Source of the DNA: CAMLOF01 sp041913045
GTDB taxonomy: Bacteria; Pseudomonadota; Gammaproteobacteria; Burkholderiales; Burkholderiaceae_C
NCBI GenBank assembly: GCA_041913045.1
Contig: JAYSGB010000007.1
Span: forward strand, 62,001-126,000
Reading direction: 5' to 3'
Length of the DNA stretch: 64,000 bases
Shown here: in pieces, positions 54,653 to 62,795 of the stretch
Numbering within the stretch: position 1 is the first letter of the stretch
How the letters are laid out: every line of letters begins with the position of its first letter
Notes under the pieces: generated by a model
What the model saw: the letters and a program-made list of their open reading frames with translations, nothing else
The model's database searches: none
Told to the model about the DNA's origin: nothing
Translations under genes and position numbers: made by a program

Positions 54653-54691
54653 CCATTTCTAGGTCATTTCTACGTTGTGCCGTCTTAGGAT
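54646..54691 (+). promoter_or_regulatory. Direct-repeat promoter of the sapC operon
   Basis: TTTCTAGGT (54656-54664) and TTTCTACGT (54667-54675) form an 11-bp-period repeat; including flanks, CATTTCTAGGT is directly followed by CATTTCTACGT. A 10-bp spacer leads to TAGGAT (54686-54691), 70 bp before the sapC ATG. Element spacing is identical to that before the giant gene, so both transcription units are probably controlled by the same activator. The left edge overlaps the T tract of the giant gene terminator. Confidence 0.65.
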
Positions 54692-54761
54692 GGCTCGCAC
54701 GGGAGGACGTGCCAATGACGTCAGCCTGCCATGTGTCCGCCGTCATACAGAAAGGTTCGCC

Positions 54762-55565
54762 ATGAGCACGCAAATGTTGATCTACGAAACCGCATTCCCT
54801 GTTTCCAACCGCCGCCACGGCAACTGGAGCCTGGAGGCCAGTGGCGACTACGCCTTCAGCAGCAAGGTCAACTCCGTGCCGCTCATGGCCGTGGAATTCC
54901 CGCCCGCCGCCAGCGAATACGCCATCGTCTTCGCGGGCACGGGCGACACCATCATGCCTGTGGTCATCCTGGGCATGCGCGGCAACCAGAACGTCTATCT
55001 CGACTCGCAGGGCGGCTGGCAGGCGCGCTACATCCCCGCCTTCATCCGGCGTTACCCCTTCATCTTCTCCAGCGACGCCGACGGCAAGACGCTCACCCTC
55101 TGCATCGACGAGGCCTACAAGGGCTTCAATCAGGAAGGCAAGGGTGAACGCCTCTTTGGCGACGACGGCAAGCCCACCCCCTACGTGGACAACGTGCTCA
55201 AGTTCCTGCAGAACTACCAGGCGCAGTTCCAGCGCACCCAGGCCTTCTGCCGCAAGCTCAAGGAGCTGGACCTGCTCGAATCCATGCAGGCCTCGGTCAC
55301 CCTGCCCAGCGGAGAAAAGCTCGCCCTTACCGGCTTCATGGCGGTGGACCGCAAGCGCCTGAAAGCCCTGTCGGGCGACGCGCTGAGCGACCTGGTTCGC
55401 ACCGACGAGATGGAACTCATCTACCTGCACCTGGAGTCCATCCGCAACTTCTCGAACATGCGTGACAGGCTGGTCGTCATTCCCGGTGGCAATGCCGAAA
55501 CGGCCCCAGAGGCCACGGGAAAGGCCCCCACCGCAAAAAAGCCCGACGAACAGGCGGCGGCCTGA
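54762..55565 (+). CDS. SapC family protein
   Basis: This is a 267-residue SapC-family protein. The family was named from an S-layer gene cluster, and its biochemical role is poorly defined. Matching segments include NSVPLMAVEFPPAASEYAIV, ILGMRGNQNVYLDSQGGWQA with RYIPAFIRRYPFIFS, and LCIDEAYKGFNQEGKGERLF. The C-terminal 30 residues are alanine/lysine/proline-rich. No signal peptide or membrane segment is seen, so it is probably cytoplasmic. The ATG at 54762 follows AAAGG; longer in-frame starts would run into the promoter repeats. It is the first gene of the operon beyond the giant gene and may act as a chaperone or accessory factor for that protein, which is inference. Confidence 0.88.
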   Translation: MSTQMLIYETAFPVSNRRHGNWSLEASGDYAFSSKVNSVPLMAVEFPPAASEYAIVFAGTGDTIMPVVILGMRGNQNVYLDSQGGWQARYIPAFIRRYPFIFSSDADGKTLTLCIDEAYKGFNQEGKGERLFGDDGKPTPYVDNVLKFLQNYQAQFQRTQAFCRKLKELDLLESMQASVTLPSGEKLALTGFMAVDRKRLKALSGDALSDLVRTDEMELIYLHLESIRNFSNMRDRLVVIPGGNAETAPEATGKAPTAKKPDEQAAA

Positions 55566-55636
55566 ACGGGCGGGCGCACCACCCCGGCTCCGCCTGAGGC
55601 CGCGGACGGGGCGGCGCCCACCAGCCCAACGTGTCG

Positions 55637-57523
55637 ATGCCGTCCATGTCGAACACCGCCTCCATCCACTCGCTGGTCCAAGAGGACCGCAGCCGCGCCG
55701 AATCCGCCGCGTGGGCGCACTTCACCGCGCCTTCCAGCGCGGGTGAGTTCACCACCAGCTGGCTTGGCATCCTGTGCGCGCAACTCAGCCACGTTCAGGG
55801 CGCGCTGCTGCTGCTGCGTTCCATGGACGCGGACGACGACGGCAGCTACCTGGCAGCCGCCGTGTGGCCCGACCCCTCCCAGGCCATGCACTACCTGGTG
55901 CCCGCCGCCACCAAGGCCTTGCGCGACAAGGCGGGCACCGTGGTCGCACCCGACGGCGCTTCCGCCCCCAGCCGGGGGCAGCCCGTGCACATCGGCTACC
56001 CCATTGATGTGTCGGGCGTGCTGGTGGGCGCGGTGGTGGTGCACCTGGCGCCTTGCCCCGATGTAGAACTGCAGCGCGTCCTGCGTCTGGTGCACTGGGG
56101 CACCGCCTGGCTGGTGGACCACTTCCGCCAGTTGCAACAGGTGCAGCAGCAGCAAAGCCTGGACCGCCTCACCCTGGTGACCCACGCGCTGGCCACAGCC
56201 GTGGACGAGCCCCAGGCCGCGCAAGCCGCTACCGCCGTTGTCAACATGCTGGCCTCCCGCCTGCGCTGCGACCGCGTCAGCATAGGCTTTGATCGCGACG
56301 GCGAAGCCGAGGTGCAGGCCATTTCGCACACCGCCACCTTCGACCGCCGGACCAACCTCGTGCGCCTGCTGGGCGAAGCCATGGACGAGGTGCTCGACCT
56401 GGACTTGCCCATGGTCTTTCCGCCGCTGGACGGCGACGAACTGGGCGTGCTGGCCCATGCCGAACTGGCGCGCGAGGCGCGGGTGGACGCCATCTGCTCC
56501 GTGCCGCTGGTGGACCACGGCCACGCCTTTGGCGTGCTCACGTTCGAGCGCACCGACGGCCCGCCGTTCGACGCTCAGGCCCTGGAAGTCTGCAAGACCC
56601 TGGGGCTGGCGCTCGGGCCGGTGCTGGCTCTCAAGCAGCAGAGTGAACAAGGCCTGTGGCAACGCGTGGCAGAGCAGGGCCGCGAGGGCCTCAACATCCT
56701 GTTCGGGCCGCGCCATCCCGGGGCCAAGCTGGTGGCACTCACGGTGTTCGTGGCGGCCACCGTGCTCAGCCTGGCCACGGGCGACTACCGCGTGTCTGCC
56801 CGCACGGTGGTGGAGGGCGCTGTGCAGCGCGCCGCCGTGGCCCCGTTCGACGGCTACGTGGTGGAAAGCCTGGCCCGCGCGGGCGACACCGTGCGCCAGG
56901 GCCAGGTGCTGGCCCGGCTGGACGACAAAGACCTGCTGCTGGAGCAGACGCGCTGGTCCGCCGAACTGCAGCAACTGCAGGGCAAGCAGCGCCAGGCCAT
57001 GGCCGCGCAAGACCGCGCCGCCTTGATGCTGGTGCAGGCCCAGGCGCAGCAGGCGCAGGCGCAATTGCAACTGGTGCAGTCGCGCCTGGCCCGGGCCAGC
57101 CTCACCGCCCCGTTCGATGGCATCGTCGTCTCTGGCGACCTCAGCCAACTGCTGGGCACCCCGGTGGAGCAGGGCAAGGTGCTGTTCGAGGTGGCGCCGC
57201 TCGACGCCTACCGCGTCATCCTGCAGGTGGACGAACGCGACGTGGCCGACCTGCGCACCGGCCAGCGCGGCGAACTCGCCCTCTCCGGCCTGCCGGGGCA
57301 GACCTTACCCTTCACCGTCAAGCAGATCACCCCCGTCACCACCGCGCAAGACGGGCGCAACCACTTCCGCGTCGAAGCCCAGGTGGACGCCGCCTCCGAC
57401 CGCTTGCGCCCTGGCATGGAGGGCGTGGGCAAGGTCGGCGTGGGTGAACGCCGCCTCATCTGGATCTGGACGCACGGCTTCATGGACTGGCTGCGTCTGG
57501 CCGCCTGGAACTGGTTGCCATGA
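55637..57523 (+). CDS. GAF-GAF-HlyD fusion: sensor-linked membrane adaptor
   Basis: This 628-residue protein joins cytoplasmic sensory domains to a secretion adaptor. A weak GAF-like domain occupies about residues 30-170, and a clear GAF domain about 190-345 (SRLRCDRVSIGFDRDGEAEV to SVPLVDHGHAFGVLTFERTD). One transmembrane helix lies near 364-384 (LVALTVFVAATVLSLATG). The periplasmic part is HlyD-like: a lipoyl half-motif VAPFDGYVVESLARAGDTVR, a Gln/Ala-rich coiled coil, a second half ASLTAPFDGIVVSGDLSQLL, and a beta barrel. The start is unsure, with GTG 55631, ATG 55637 and ATG 55646 all possible and no strong ribosome-binding site. Its stop overlaps the next start (ATGA). Confidence 0.88.
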   Translation: MPSMSNTASIHSLVQEDRSRAESAAWAHFTAPSSAGEFTTSWLGILCAQLSHVQGALLLLRSMDADDDGSYLAAAVWPDPSQAMHYLVPAATKALRDKAGTVVAPDGASAPSRGQPVHIGYPIDVSGVLVGAVVVHLAPCPDVELQRVLRLVHWGTAWLVDHFRQLQQVQQQQSLDRLTLVTHALATAVDEPQAAQAATAVVNMLASRLRCDRVSIGFDRDGEAEVQAISHTATFDRRTNLVRLLGEAMDEVLDLDLPMVFPPLDGDELGVLAHAELAREARVDAICSVPLVDHGHAFGVLTFERTDGPPFDAQALEVCKTLGLALGPVLALKQQSEQGLWQRVAEQGREGLNILFGPRHPGAKLVALTVFVAATVLSLATGDYRVSARTVVEGAVQRAAVAPFDGYVVESLARAGDTVRQGQVLARLDDKDLLLEQTRWSAELQQLQGKQRQAMAAQDRAALMLVQAQAQQAQAQLQLVQSRLARASLTAPFDGIVVSGDLSQLLGTPVEQGKVLFEVAPLDAYRVILQVDERDVADLRTGQRGELALSGLPGQTLPFTVKQITPVTTAQDGRNHFRVEAQVDAASDRLRPGMEGVGKVGVGERRLIWIWTHGFMDWLRLAAWNWLP

Positions 57524-59673
57524 GCCGCACCGCCCCCGTCACCAGCAACGCCTGGCACCGGGTGGCAGGCCTCACGCCCCGGCTGCGCTCGCAGGCACGC
57601 CTGTACCGCCACCGCTACCGCGACGAGATCTGGTACCTGCTGCAAGACCCCGCCACCGGCCGCGTGCACCGCTTCACCCCGGCAGCGCGCCTGGTCATAG
57701 CCGCCATGAACGGCCAGCGCACCGTGGACCAGCTCTGGGAACTGGCCAACCGCCACCTGGGCGACGAAGCCCCCACGCAGGACGAAGTCATCCAGCTGCT
57801 CGGCCAGCTCCACGCGGCCGACTTGCTGCAGAGCAACGTCACGCCCGACACCGCCGAAATCTTCCAGCGCGGCGAACGCGAAAGCAAGACCCGCCGCCGC
57901 CGTTCCTGGAGCAACCCCATGGCCCTGCGCCTGCCGCTGTGGGACCCGGACGCCTTCCTCAACCGCACGCGCTGGCTGGCCGGGCCGCTGTGGGGCCGCT
58001 GGGGCGCGTTGCTGTGGCTGGTGGTGGTGTTGCCCGCGCTGCTTCTGTTGCCCGCGCAGTGGACGGAGCTCACCCACAACTTCAGCGACCGCGTGCTGGC
58101 CGTGGACAACCTGCTGCTGCTGTGGCTGGTGTTCCCCGCCATCAAGGCCCTGCACGAGCTGGGCCATGCCTACGCCACCAAGGCCGGCGGCGGCGAGGTG
58201 CACGACATGGGCCTCATGTTCCTCGTGCTCATGCCCGTGCCCTATGTCGAGGCCTCGGCCTCATCGGTGTTCAAGTCCAAGACGCGCCGCGCCGTGGTGG
58301 GGGCGGCGGGCATGCTGGTGGAGCTGTTCGTGGCCGCGCTGGCCTTCTACCTGTGGCTGCTGGTGGAGCCCGGCATGCTGCGCGCCATACTCTTCAACAT
58401 CATGCTGGTGGCGGGCGTGTCCACGCTGCTGTTCAACGGCAACCCGCTGCTGCGTTACGACGCGTACTACATCCTCGCCGACCTCATCGAAATGCCCAAC
58501 CTCGCGCAGCGCTCCCTGCGCTACTGGGCCTACCTGCTGGAACGCTACCTGCTGCGTCTGGAAGACGTGGAGCCCCCCACCCACGCGCCGGGCGAACGTG
58601 CCTGGCTGGTGTTCTACGGCGTGGCTTCCACGCTGTACCGCATCGCCATCACGGTAGCCATTGCGCTCTTCATTGCGGGCGAATTCTTCTTCATCGGCGT
58701 GTTGCTGGCCGTGTGGGCGGTGTTCGCCATGGCGGGGCTGCCCTTGTTCAAGGCCCTGCGCTACCTGCTCACCAGCCCTCGGCTGGGGCGCAAGCGCCAG
58801 CGCGGCCTGGCCGTGGTGGGCGGTGCGCTGGCGGGGTTGCTGCTGTTCGTGCTGGTGGTGCCCGTGCCCTTCCGCTCGCAGGCCGAAGGCGTCATCTGGC
58901 TGCCCGACGAGGCCATGGTGCGCGCGGGCAGCAACGGCTTTGTGGAAACGCTGCTGGTGGAGCCCGGCGCCCGCGTGCGGCCCGGCACCCCCCTTGCACG
59001 CCTGCACGACCCGGCCCTGCAGGCCGAGGTGGCGCTGGCCGAAGCCCGCGTGGCCGAGGTAGAGGCCGAATACCACGCCCGCTTTGCCGAAAGCCCCGCC
59101 CAGGCCGCGCTGCTGCGCGAACGGCTGCAGGGCGAACGTGCCGTGCTCGACCGGGCGCTGGAGCGCGCAGCCGCGCTGGAAGTCGTGGCCAGCGGGCAGG
59201 GCGTCTTCCACGTAACCCGCGCCAAAGATTTGCCCGACCGCTACTTCCGCAAGGGCGAAATCCTGGGCTACGTGACTGACAAGCCGCCCGACCTGGCCCG
59301 CGTCGTCGTCACCCAGGCCGAGGTAGACGTGGTGCGCCAGGCCACCCGGCACGTGCAGTTGCGGCTGGCGCAGAACGTGCCCCTGGTGTTCGATGGTCGG
59401 CTGGTGCGCGAGGTGCCCGCTGGCGAATCGCGCCTGCCCAGCCCGGCGCTGTCGGTGCAGGGTGGCGGGCAGATCACCGTGGACCCGCAAGACCCCCAAG
59501 GCACCCGCACGCTGGAGCGCCTCTTCCAGTTCGACGTGCAGCTCGACCAGCCCCAGCGCATGCAACTGTTCGGCCAGCGCGTGCATGTGCGTTTCGAGCA
59601 CGCCTGGGAACCACTGGCTGCGCAATGGTTCCGCACCATCCGCCGCGTTTTCCTGTCACGCTTCCATGTCTAG
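57520..59673 (+). CDS. PqqD-like/M50 site-2 protease/HlyD-like fusion membrane protein
   Basis: This is a 717-residue polytopic membrane protein. Residues about 27-105 resemble a PqqD-type peptide-binding winged helix (RYRDEIWYLLQDPATGRVHR to LGQLHAADLLQS). The M50 core has the zinc motif HELGH (212-216) in KALHELGHAYATK and the third ligand region NPLLRYDAYY with Asp314. Several transmembrane helices span about 160-470. The periplasmic C-terminus carries lipoyl-like halves (GSNGFVETLLVEPGARVRPG) and a short coiled coil, resembling HlyD. Such proteins are known beside peptide and bacteriocin exporters. Here it sits between two HlyD-type adaptors and a SecA-like motor, so it may process or guide the giant protein. 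It overlaps its upstream neighbour by 4 bp and the SecA-like gene by 8 bp. Confidence 0.9.
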   Translation: MSRTAPVTSNAWHRVAGLTPRLRSQARLYRHRYRDEIWYLLQDPATGRVHRFTPAARLVIAAMNGQRTVDQLWELANRHLGDEAPTQDEVIQLLGQLHAADLLQSNVTPDTAEIFQRGERESKTRRRRSWSNPMALRLPLWDPDAFLNRTRWLAGPLWGRWGALLWLVVVLPALLLLPAQWTELTHNFSDRVLAVDNLLLLWLVFPAIKALHELGHAYATKAGGGEVHDMGLMFLVLMPVPYVEASASSVFKSKTRRAVVGAAGMLVELFVAALAFYLWLLVEPGMLRAILFNIMLVAGVSTLLFNGNPLLRYDAYYILADLIEMPNLAQRSLRYWAYLLERYLLRLEDVEPPTHAPGERAWLVFYGVASTLYRIAITVAIALFIAGEFFFIGVLLAVWAVFAMAGLPLFKALRYLLTSPRLGRKRQRGLAVVGGALAGLLLFVLVVPVPFRSQAEGVIWLPDEAMVRAGSNGFVETLLVEPGARVRPGTPLARLHDPALQAEVALAEARVAEVEAEYHARFAESPAQAALLRERLQGERAVLDRALERAAALEVVASGQGVFHVTRAKDLPDRYFRKGEILGYVTDKPPDLARVVVTQAEVDVVRQATRHVQLRLAQNVPLVFDGRLVREVPAGESRLPSPALSVQGGGQITVDPQDPQGTRTLERLFQFDVQLDQPQRMQLFGQRVHVRFEHAWEPLAAQWFRTIRRVFLSRFHV

Positions 59674-61675
59674 AACCCTGGCCCACCCTGGCCGCGCCGA
59701 CATGGTTCTGCGGCCCTTCCCCGAGCGGGCAGACAAGCCCCCCGGTTGGCACGACCGCCTGGCCCAGTCGCTGCACGCGCGCACACTGGCGCCGCTCAAG
59801 GCCCGTTGGTGGCAAGGCCCGCGCGCCTACAGCGGCATCATCGCCGCCGTGCGCTCGCACGAAGCAGGCCTGCCCACCCTGAGCGACGCTGAACTCCAGC
59901 AACGCCTGCAAGCCCTGCGGCCCCGTCTGCGCCGCCAGGGCTACACCTTGCAGCCCGTGGGTGAGGCGTTTGCGCTTCTGCGCGAGGCCTCCGGCCGCAC
60001 GCTGGGCCGCCGCCATTTCGACACCCAGCTCATGGGCGCCTGGGCGTTGCTGCAAGGCCGCCTGGTGGAAATGGCCACCGGCGAAGGCAAGACCCTCACC
60101 GCCGCCCTGGCCGCCTGCACGGCAGCGCTGGCCGGGCAGCCCGTGCACGTGGTCACCGTCAACGACTACCTGGCCCACCGCGACGCCGAAGAAATGGGCC
60201 TCCTGTACGCCTACGCCGGCATGGGCGTGGGCTGCGTGGTGCAGGGCATGTCGCCCCCGGCGCGGCGCGAAGCCTACGCTCAGCCCATCACCTACTGCAC
60301 CAACAAGGAACTCGCGTTCGACTACCTGCGCGACCGCGTTGCCCTCGGCGACCAGCACGGCAGCCTTCATCTGGCACTGGAAAAGATCGGCGGCGCCGCA
60401 CGCGAACGCACCCTGGTGCTGCGCGGCCTGCACTTCGCCATCGTGGACGAAGCCGACAGCGTCTTCATCGACGAGGCCCGCACCCCGCTCATCCTGTCGG
60501 CCAGCGGCCCCAAGGGCGAGGCCGCCGAGAACTGCCAGCAAGCCCTGACACTGGCCCGCTTGCTGCAGCCCCAGCTCGACTACCAGGTGGAAGCGCGCAC
60601 CCGCCACGTGCGCCTTCTGCCCCCCGCGCACGACAAGATCGACGCCTACGCCGAACCCTTGGGCGGCGTGTGGACCTCGCGCCGCGCCCGCGAGGAAATG
60701 GTGCGCCAGGCCCTCAGCGCCATCCACCTGTTCCACCGCGACGAACACTACGTGGTGGCGGACGGCAAGGTGCAGATCGTGGACGAGTCCACCGGCCGCA
60801 TCCTGCCCGACCGCAGCTGGGAACGCGGCCTGCACCAGATGATCGAGAGCAAGGAAGGCTGCGAACTCACCAGCGAACGCAAGACGCTGGCGCGCATCAC
60901 CTACCAGCGGCTGTTCCAGCGCTACCTGCTGCTCAGCGGCATGAGCGGCACCGCGCGCGAGGTGGCACCCGAAATCCGCACCGTCTATGGGCTGGACGTG
61001 GCCGCCATCCCCCTGAACCGCCCCTTGCGCCGCCGTTATGAGCCCCCGCGCCTGTACCCCACCCAGGCCGACAAGTGGCAGGCTGTGGCCGACGCCGCCC
61101 AGCGCCTGGCCGTGGAGCAGGGCAGGCCTGTGCTCATCGGCACACGCTCGGTCAAGGCGTCGGAAGACATCAGCGCCGTGCTGGAACAGCGCGGCCTCAA
61201 ACACGCCCTGCTCAACGCCAAGCAAGACCAGTTCGAGGCCGCCGTCATCGCCCTGGCCGGGCAGGAAGGCCGCATCACCGTGGCCACCAACATGGCCGGG
61301 CGCGGCACCGACATCCGCCTCGGCCCCGACACGCTGCAGGCCGGCGGCCTGCACGTCATCCTCACCGAATACCACGAGTCCCAGCGCATCGACCGCCAGC
61401 TCTACGGCCGCTGCGCCCGCCAGGGCGACCCGGGCAGCTGCTCCGTCTTCGTGTCGCTGGAAGACGACATCTTCACCACCCACGCCCCCTGGGCGCAAGC
61501 CCTGGCGCGTGCCTGGCTCCACCCCGGCCGGGCTTTGCCCGCCGCTGCCATCAACGCCCTGCGCCGTGCCGCGCAATGGCGCGCCGAACGCCAGAACGCG
61601 GGCATCCGGCTGCACAACCTCAAGCAAGACCGCCAGCTCGACCAGATCCTTTCCTTTTCCGGGAGACAACCATGA
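59666..61675 (+). CDS. Shortened SecA-like translocation ATPase
   Basis: This is a 669-residue SecA homologue, compared with about 900 for housekeeping SecA. The motor is intact: Walker A MATGEGKT (136-143), TVNDYLAHRDAE, YCTNKELAFDYLRD, DEAD (261-264) followed by SVFIDEARTPLI, a preprotein-binding insertion, then GTRSVKASE, ATNMAGRGTDIRLG and GRCARQGDPGSCSVFVSLED. The sequence stops soon after a segment equivalent to the long scaffold helix (AERQNAGIRLHNLKQDRQLD). The two-helix finger, the helical wing and the zinc-binding tail of SecA therefore appear to be missing. ATG 59666 overlaps the previous gene; ATG 59702 is an alternative. As a second SecA placed among adaptors, it likely drives export of the giant protein. 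Confidence 0.92.
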   Translation: MSRTLAHPGRADMVLRPFPERADKPPGWHDRLAQSLHARTLAPLKARWWQGPRAYSGIIAAVRSHEAGLPTLSDAELQQRLQALRPRLRRQGYTLQPVGEAFALLREASGRTLGRRHFDTQLMGAWALLQGRLVEMATGEGKTLTAALAACTAALAGQPVHVVTVNDYLAHRDAEEMGLLYAYAGMGVGCVVQGMSPPARREAYAQPITYCTNKELAFDYLRDRVALGDQHGSLHLALEKIGGAARERTLVLRGLHFAIVDEADSVFIDEARTPLILSASGPKGEAAENCQQALTLARLLQPQLDYQVEARTRHVRLLPPAHDKIDAYAEPLGGVWTSRRAREEMVRQALSAIHLFHRDEHYVVADGKVQIVDESTGRILPDRSWERGLHQMIESKEGCELTSERKTLARITYQRLFQRYLLLSGMSGTAREVAPEIRTVYGLDVAAIPLNRPLRRRYEPPRLYPTQADKWQAVADAAQRLAVEQGRPVLIGTRSVKASEDISAVLEQRGLKHALLNAKQDQFEAAVIALAGQEGRITVATNMAGRGTDIRLGPDTLQAGGLHVILTEYHESQRIDRQLYGRCARQGDPGSCSVFVSLEDDIFTTHAPWAQALARAWLHPGRALPAAAINALRRAAQWRAERQNAGIRLHNLKQDRQLDQILSFSGRQP

Positions 61676-62526
61676 ACCCGTCCACCCGCCGCCCCCTGCA
61701 TGCCCTTGGCGCCGCCGCCGTGCTGGTGCTGCCCGCGCTGGCCCATGCTTCGCCCTTTGAATGCCTGCTGGAGCCCGCGCAGACCGTGGAAATCCGCAGC
61801 GCCGTCGAAGGGCTCATCCACCGCATCCACGTGCAGCGCGGCGACGACGTGCGCGCAGGCCAGGTGCTGGTGGAACTGGACGCTTCGGTGGAGCGTTCCG
61901 CCGCTGCCGCCGCCAGGTACCGCGCCCAGGCCGAAGGGCGTGTGGAAGCCTCGCGCAACCGCATGCAGTACGCCAGCCGCAAAACCCAGCGCTCCAACGA
62001 ACTGCACAGCCAGAACTACATCTCGTCCCAGGCGCGCGACGAGGCCGAGACCGAAAAGGCCCTGGCCGAGTCCGAGTTGAAGGAAGCCATGGAAAACAAG
62101 GAACTGGCCCGGCTCGACCACCAGCGCGCCATCGACCTGCTCAACCAGAAAACGCTGCGCAGCCCCTTCAACGGCATCGTGGTGGACCGCCTGCTCAACC
62201 CCGGCGACCTGGCCGAGGCGGGCAACGGTCGCAAGCCTATTCTGAAGCTCGCGCAAATCCACCCGCTGCGTGTGGAAACCGTGCTGCCCCTGTCCACCTT
62301 CGGCAAGTTGCGCCCCGGCATGGTGGGCAACGTCACCCCCGAAGGCGGCACGCCATACAAAGCCACCATCAAGGTGGTAGACCGCGTGCTCGACGCCGCC
62401 AGCGGCACCTACGGCGTGCGCCTGGAGCTGCCCAACCCCCAGGGGCAACTGCCGGGCGGCATACGCTGCCAGGTGGACTTTCCAGACCTCAGCGGCGTGG
62501 CGCAGACCAGTCACCGTGCTCGATGA
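61672..62526 (+). CDS. Periplasmic HlyD/RND-type adaptor protein
   Basis: This is a 284-residue periplasmic adaptor with a cleavable signal peptide (RRPLHALGAAAVLVLPALAHA). Lipoyl halves VEGLIHRIHVQRGDDVRAGQ and LRSPFNGIVVDRLLNPGDLA flank a coiled coil of about 85 residues rich in Ala, Glu and Arg. A short beta-barrel region follows. It is smaller than typical HlyD and lacks a transmembrane anchor apart from the signal. The ATG at 61672 has GGGAG upstream and overlaps the SecA-like stop (ATGA). It probably links the inner-membrane adaptors to an outer-membrane channel not encoded in this window. Confidence 0.9.
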   Translation: MNPSTRRPLHALGAAAVLVLPALAHASPFECLLEPAQTVEIRSAVEGLIHRIHVQRGDDVRAGQVLVELDASVERSAAAAARYRAQAEGRVEASRNRMQYASRKTQRSNELHSQNYISSQARDEAETEKALAESELKEAMENKELARLDHQRAIDLLNQKTLRSPFNGIVVDRLLNPGDLAEAGNGRKPILKLAQIHPLRVETVLPLSTFGKLRPGMVGNVTPEGGTPYKATIKVVDRVLDAASGTYGVRLELPNPQGQLPGGIRCQVDFPDLSGVAQTSHRAR

Positions 62527-62750
62527 CTTGGTGGGCGACCAGTCTGGTCAAACAGCGTCGGCAGGTTTTGGGCCTGTCGCAGGCCAGTGTGAGCTACAAA
62601 GAGGTGCTCACACCCGAGGCGTTGACCGCTGCGATGGTGGATCGTCAACTGCCAGCCAACATCACGCCCCAGGTCGCTACTCTGCTGGATGAAGCCCCGC
62701 TGCCCCTGATTGTGGGTGCTGTGGAAACATCTGCTGCAGTGGGCCCATGA
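62523..62750 (+). CDS. Possible small hypothetical protein (75 residues)
   Basis: A short frame starts with an ATG overlapping the adaptor stop as ATGA. It encodes 75 residues with a plausible amphipathic middle, including LTAAMVDRQLPANITPQVAT. Third codon positions are G/C-rich as in real genes here. I do not recognise it, and it may be a non-coding read-through or a decayed end of something larger. The reverse strand also has a short frame (62511-62792), which looks like a shadow. Confidence 0.3.
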   Translation: MTWWATSLVKQRRQVLGLSQASVSYKEVLTPEALTAAMVDRQLPANITPQVATLLDEAPLPLIVGAVETSAAVGP

Positions 62751-62795
62751 CTTGCAGTCGCCGCGGGAGGTGTGGCCAAGAAGCTCTGGCACCGT

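Noticed and set aside
61075..61671. N-terminal extension of the last adaptor into the SecA-like gene
   Set aside because: The extension is Arg/Pro/Gly-rich out-of-frame translation of the ATPase gene. The ATG at 61672 has a ribosome-binding site and starts a clear signal peptide.
54589..62526. Classical type I secretion operon
   Set aside because: HlyD-type adaptors are present, but no ABC exporter with its ATPase and membrane domain and no TolC-like protein is encoded here. The motor is SecA-like.
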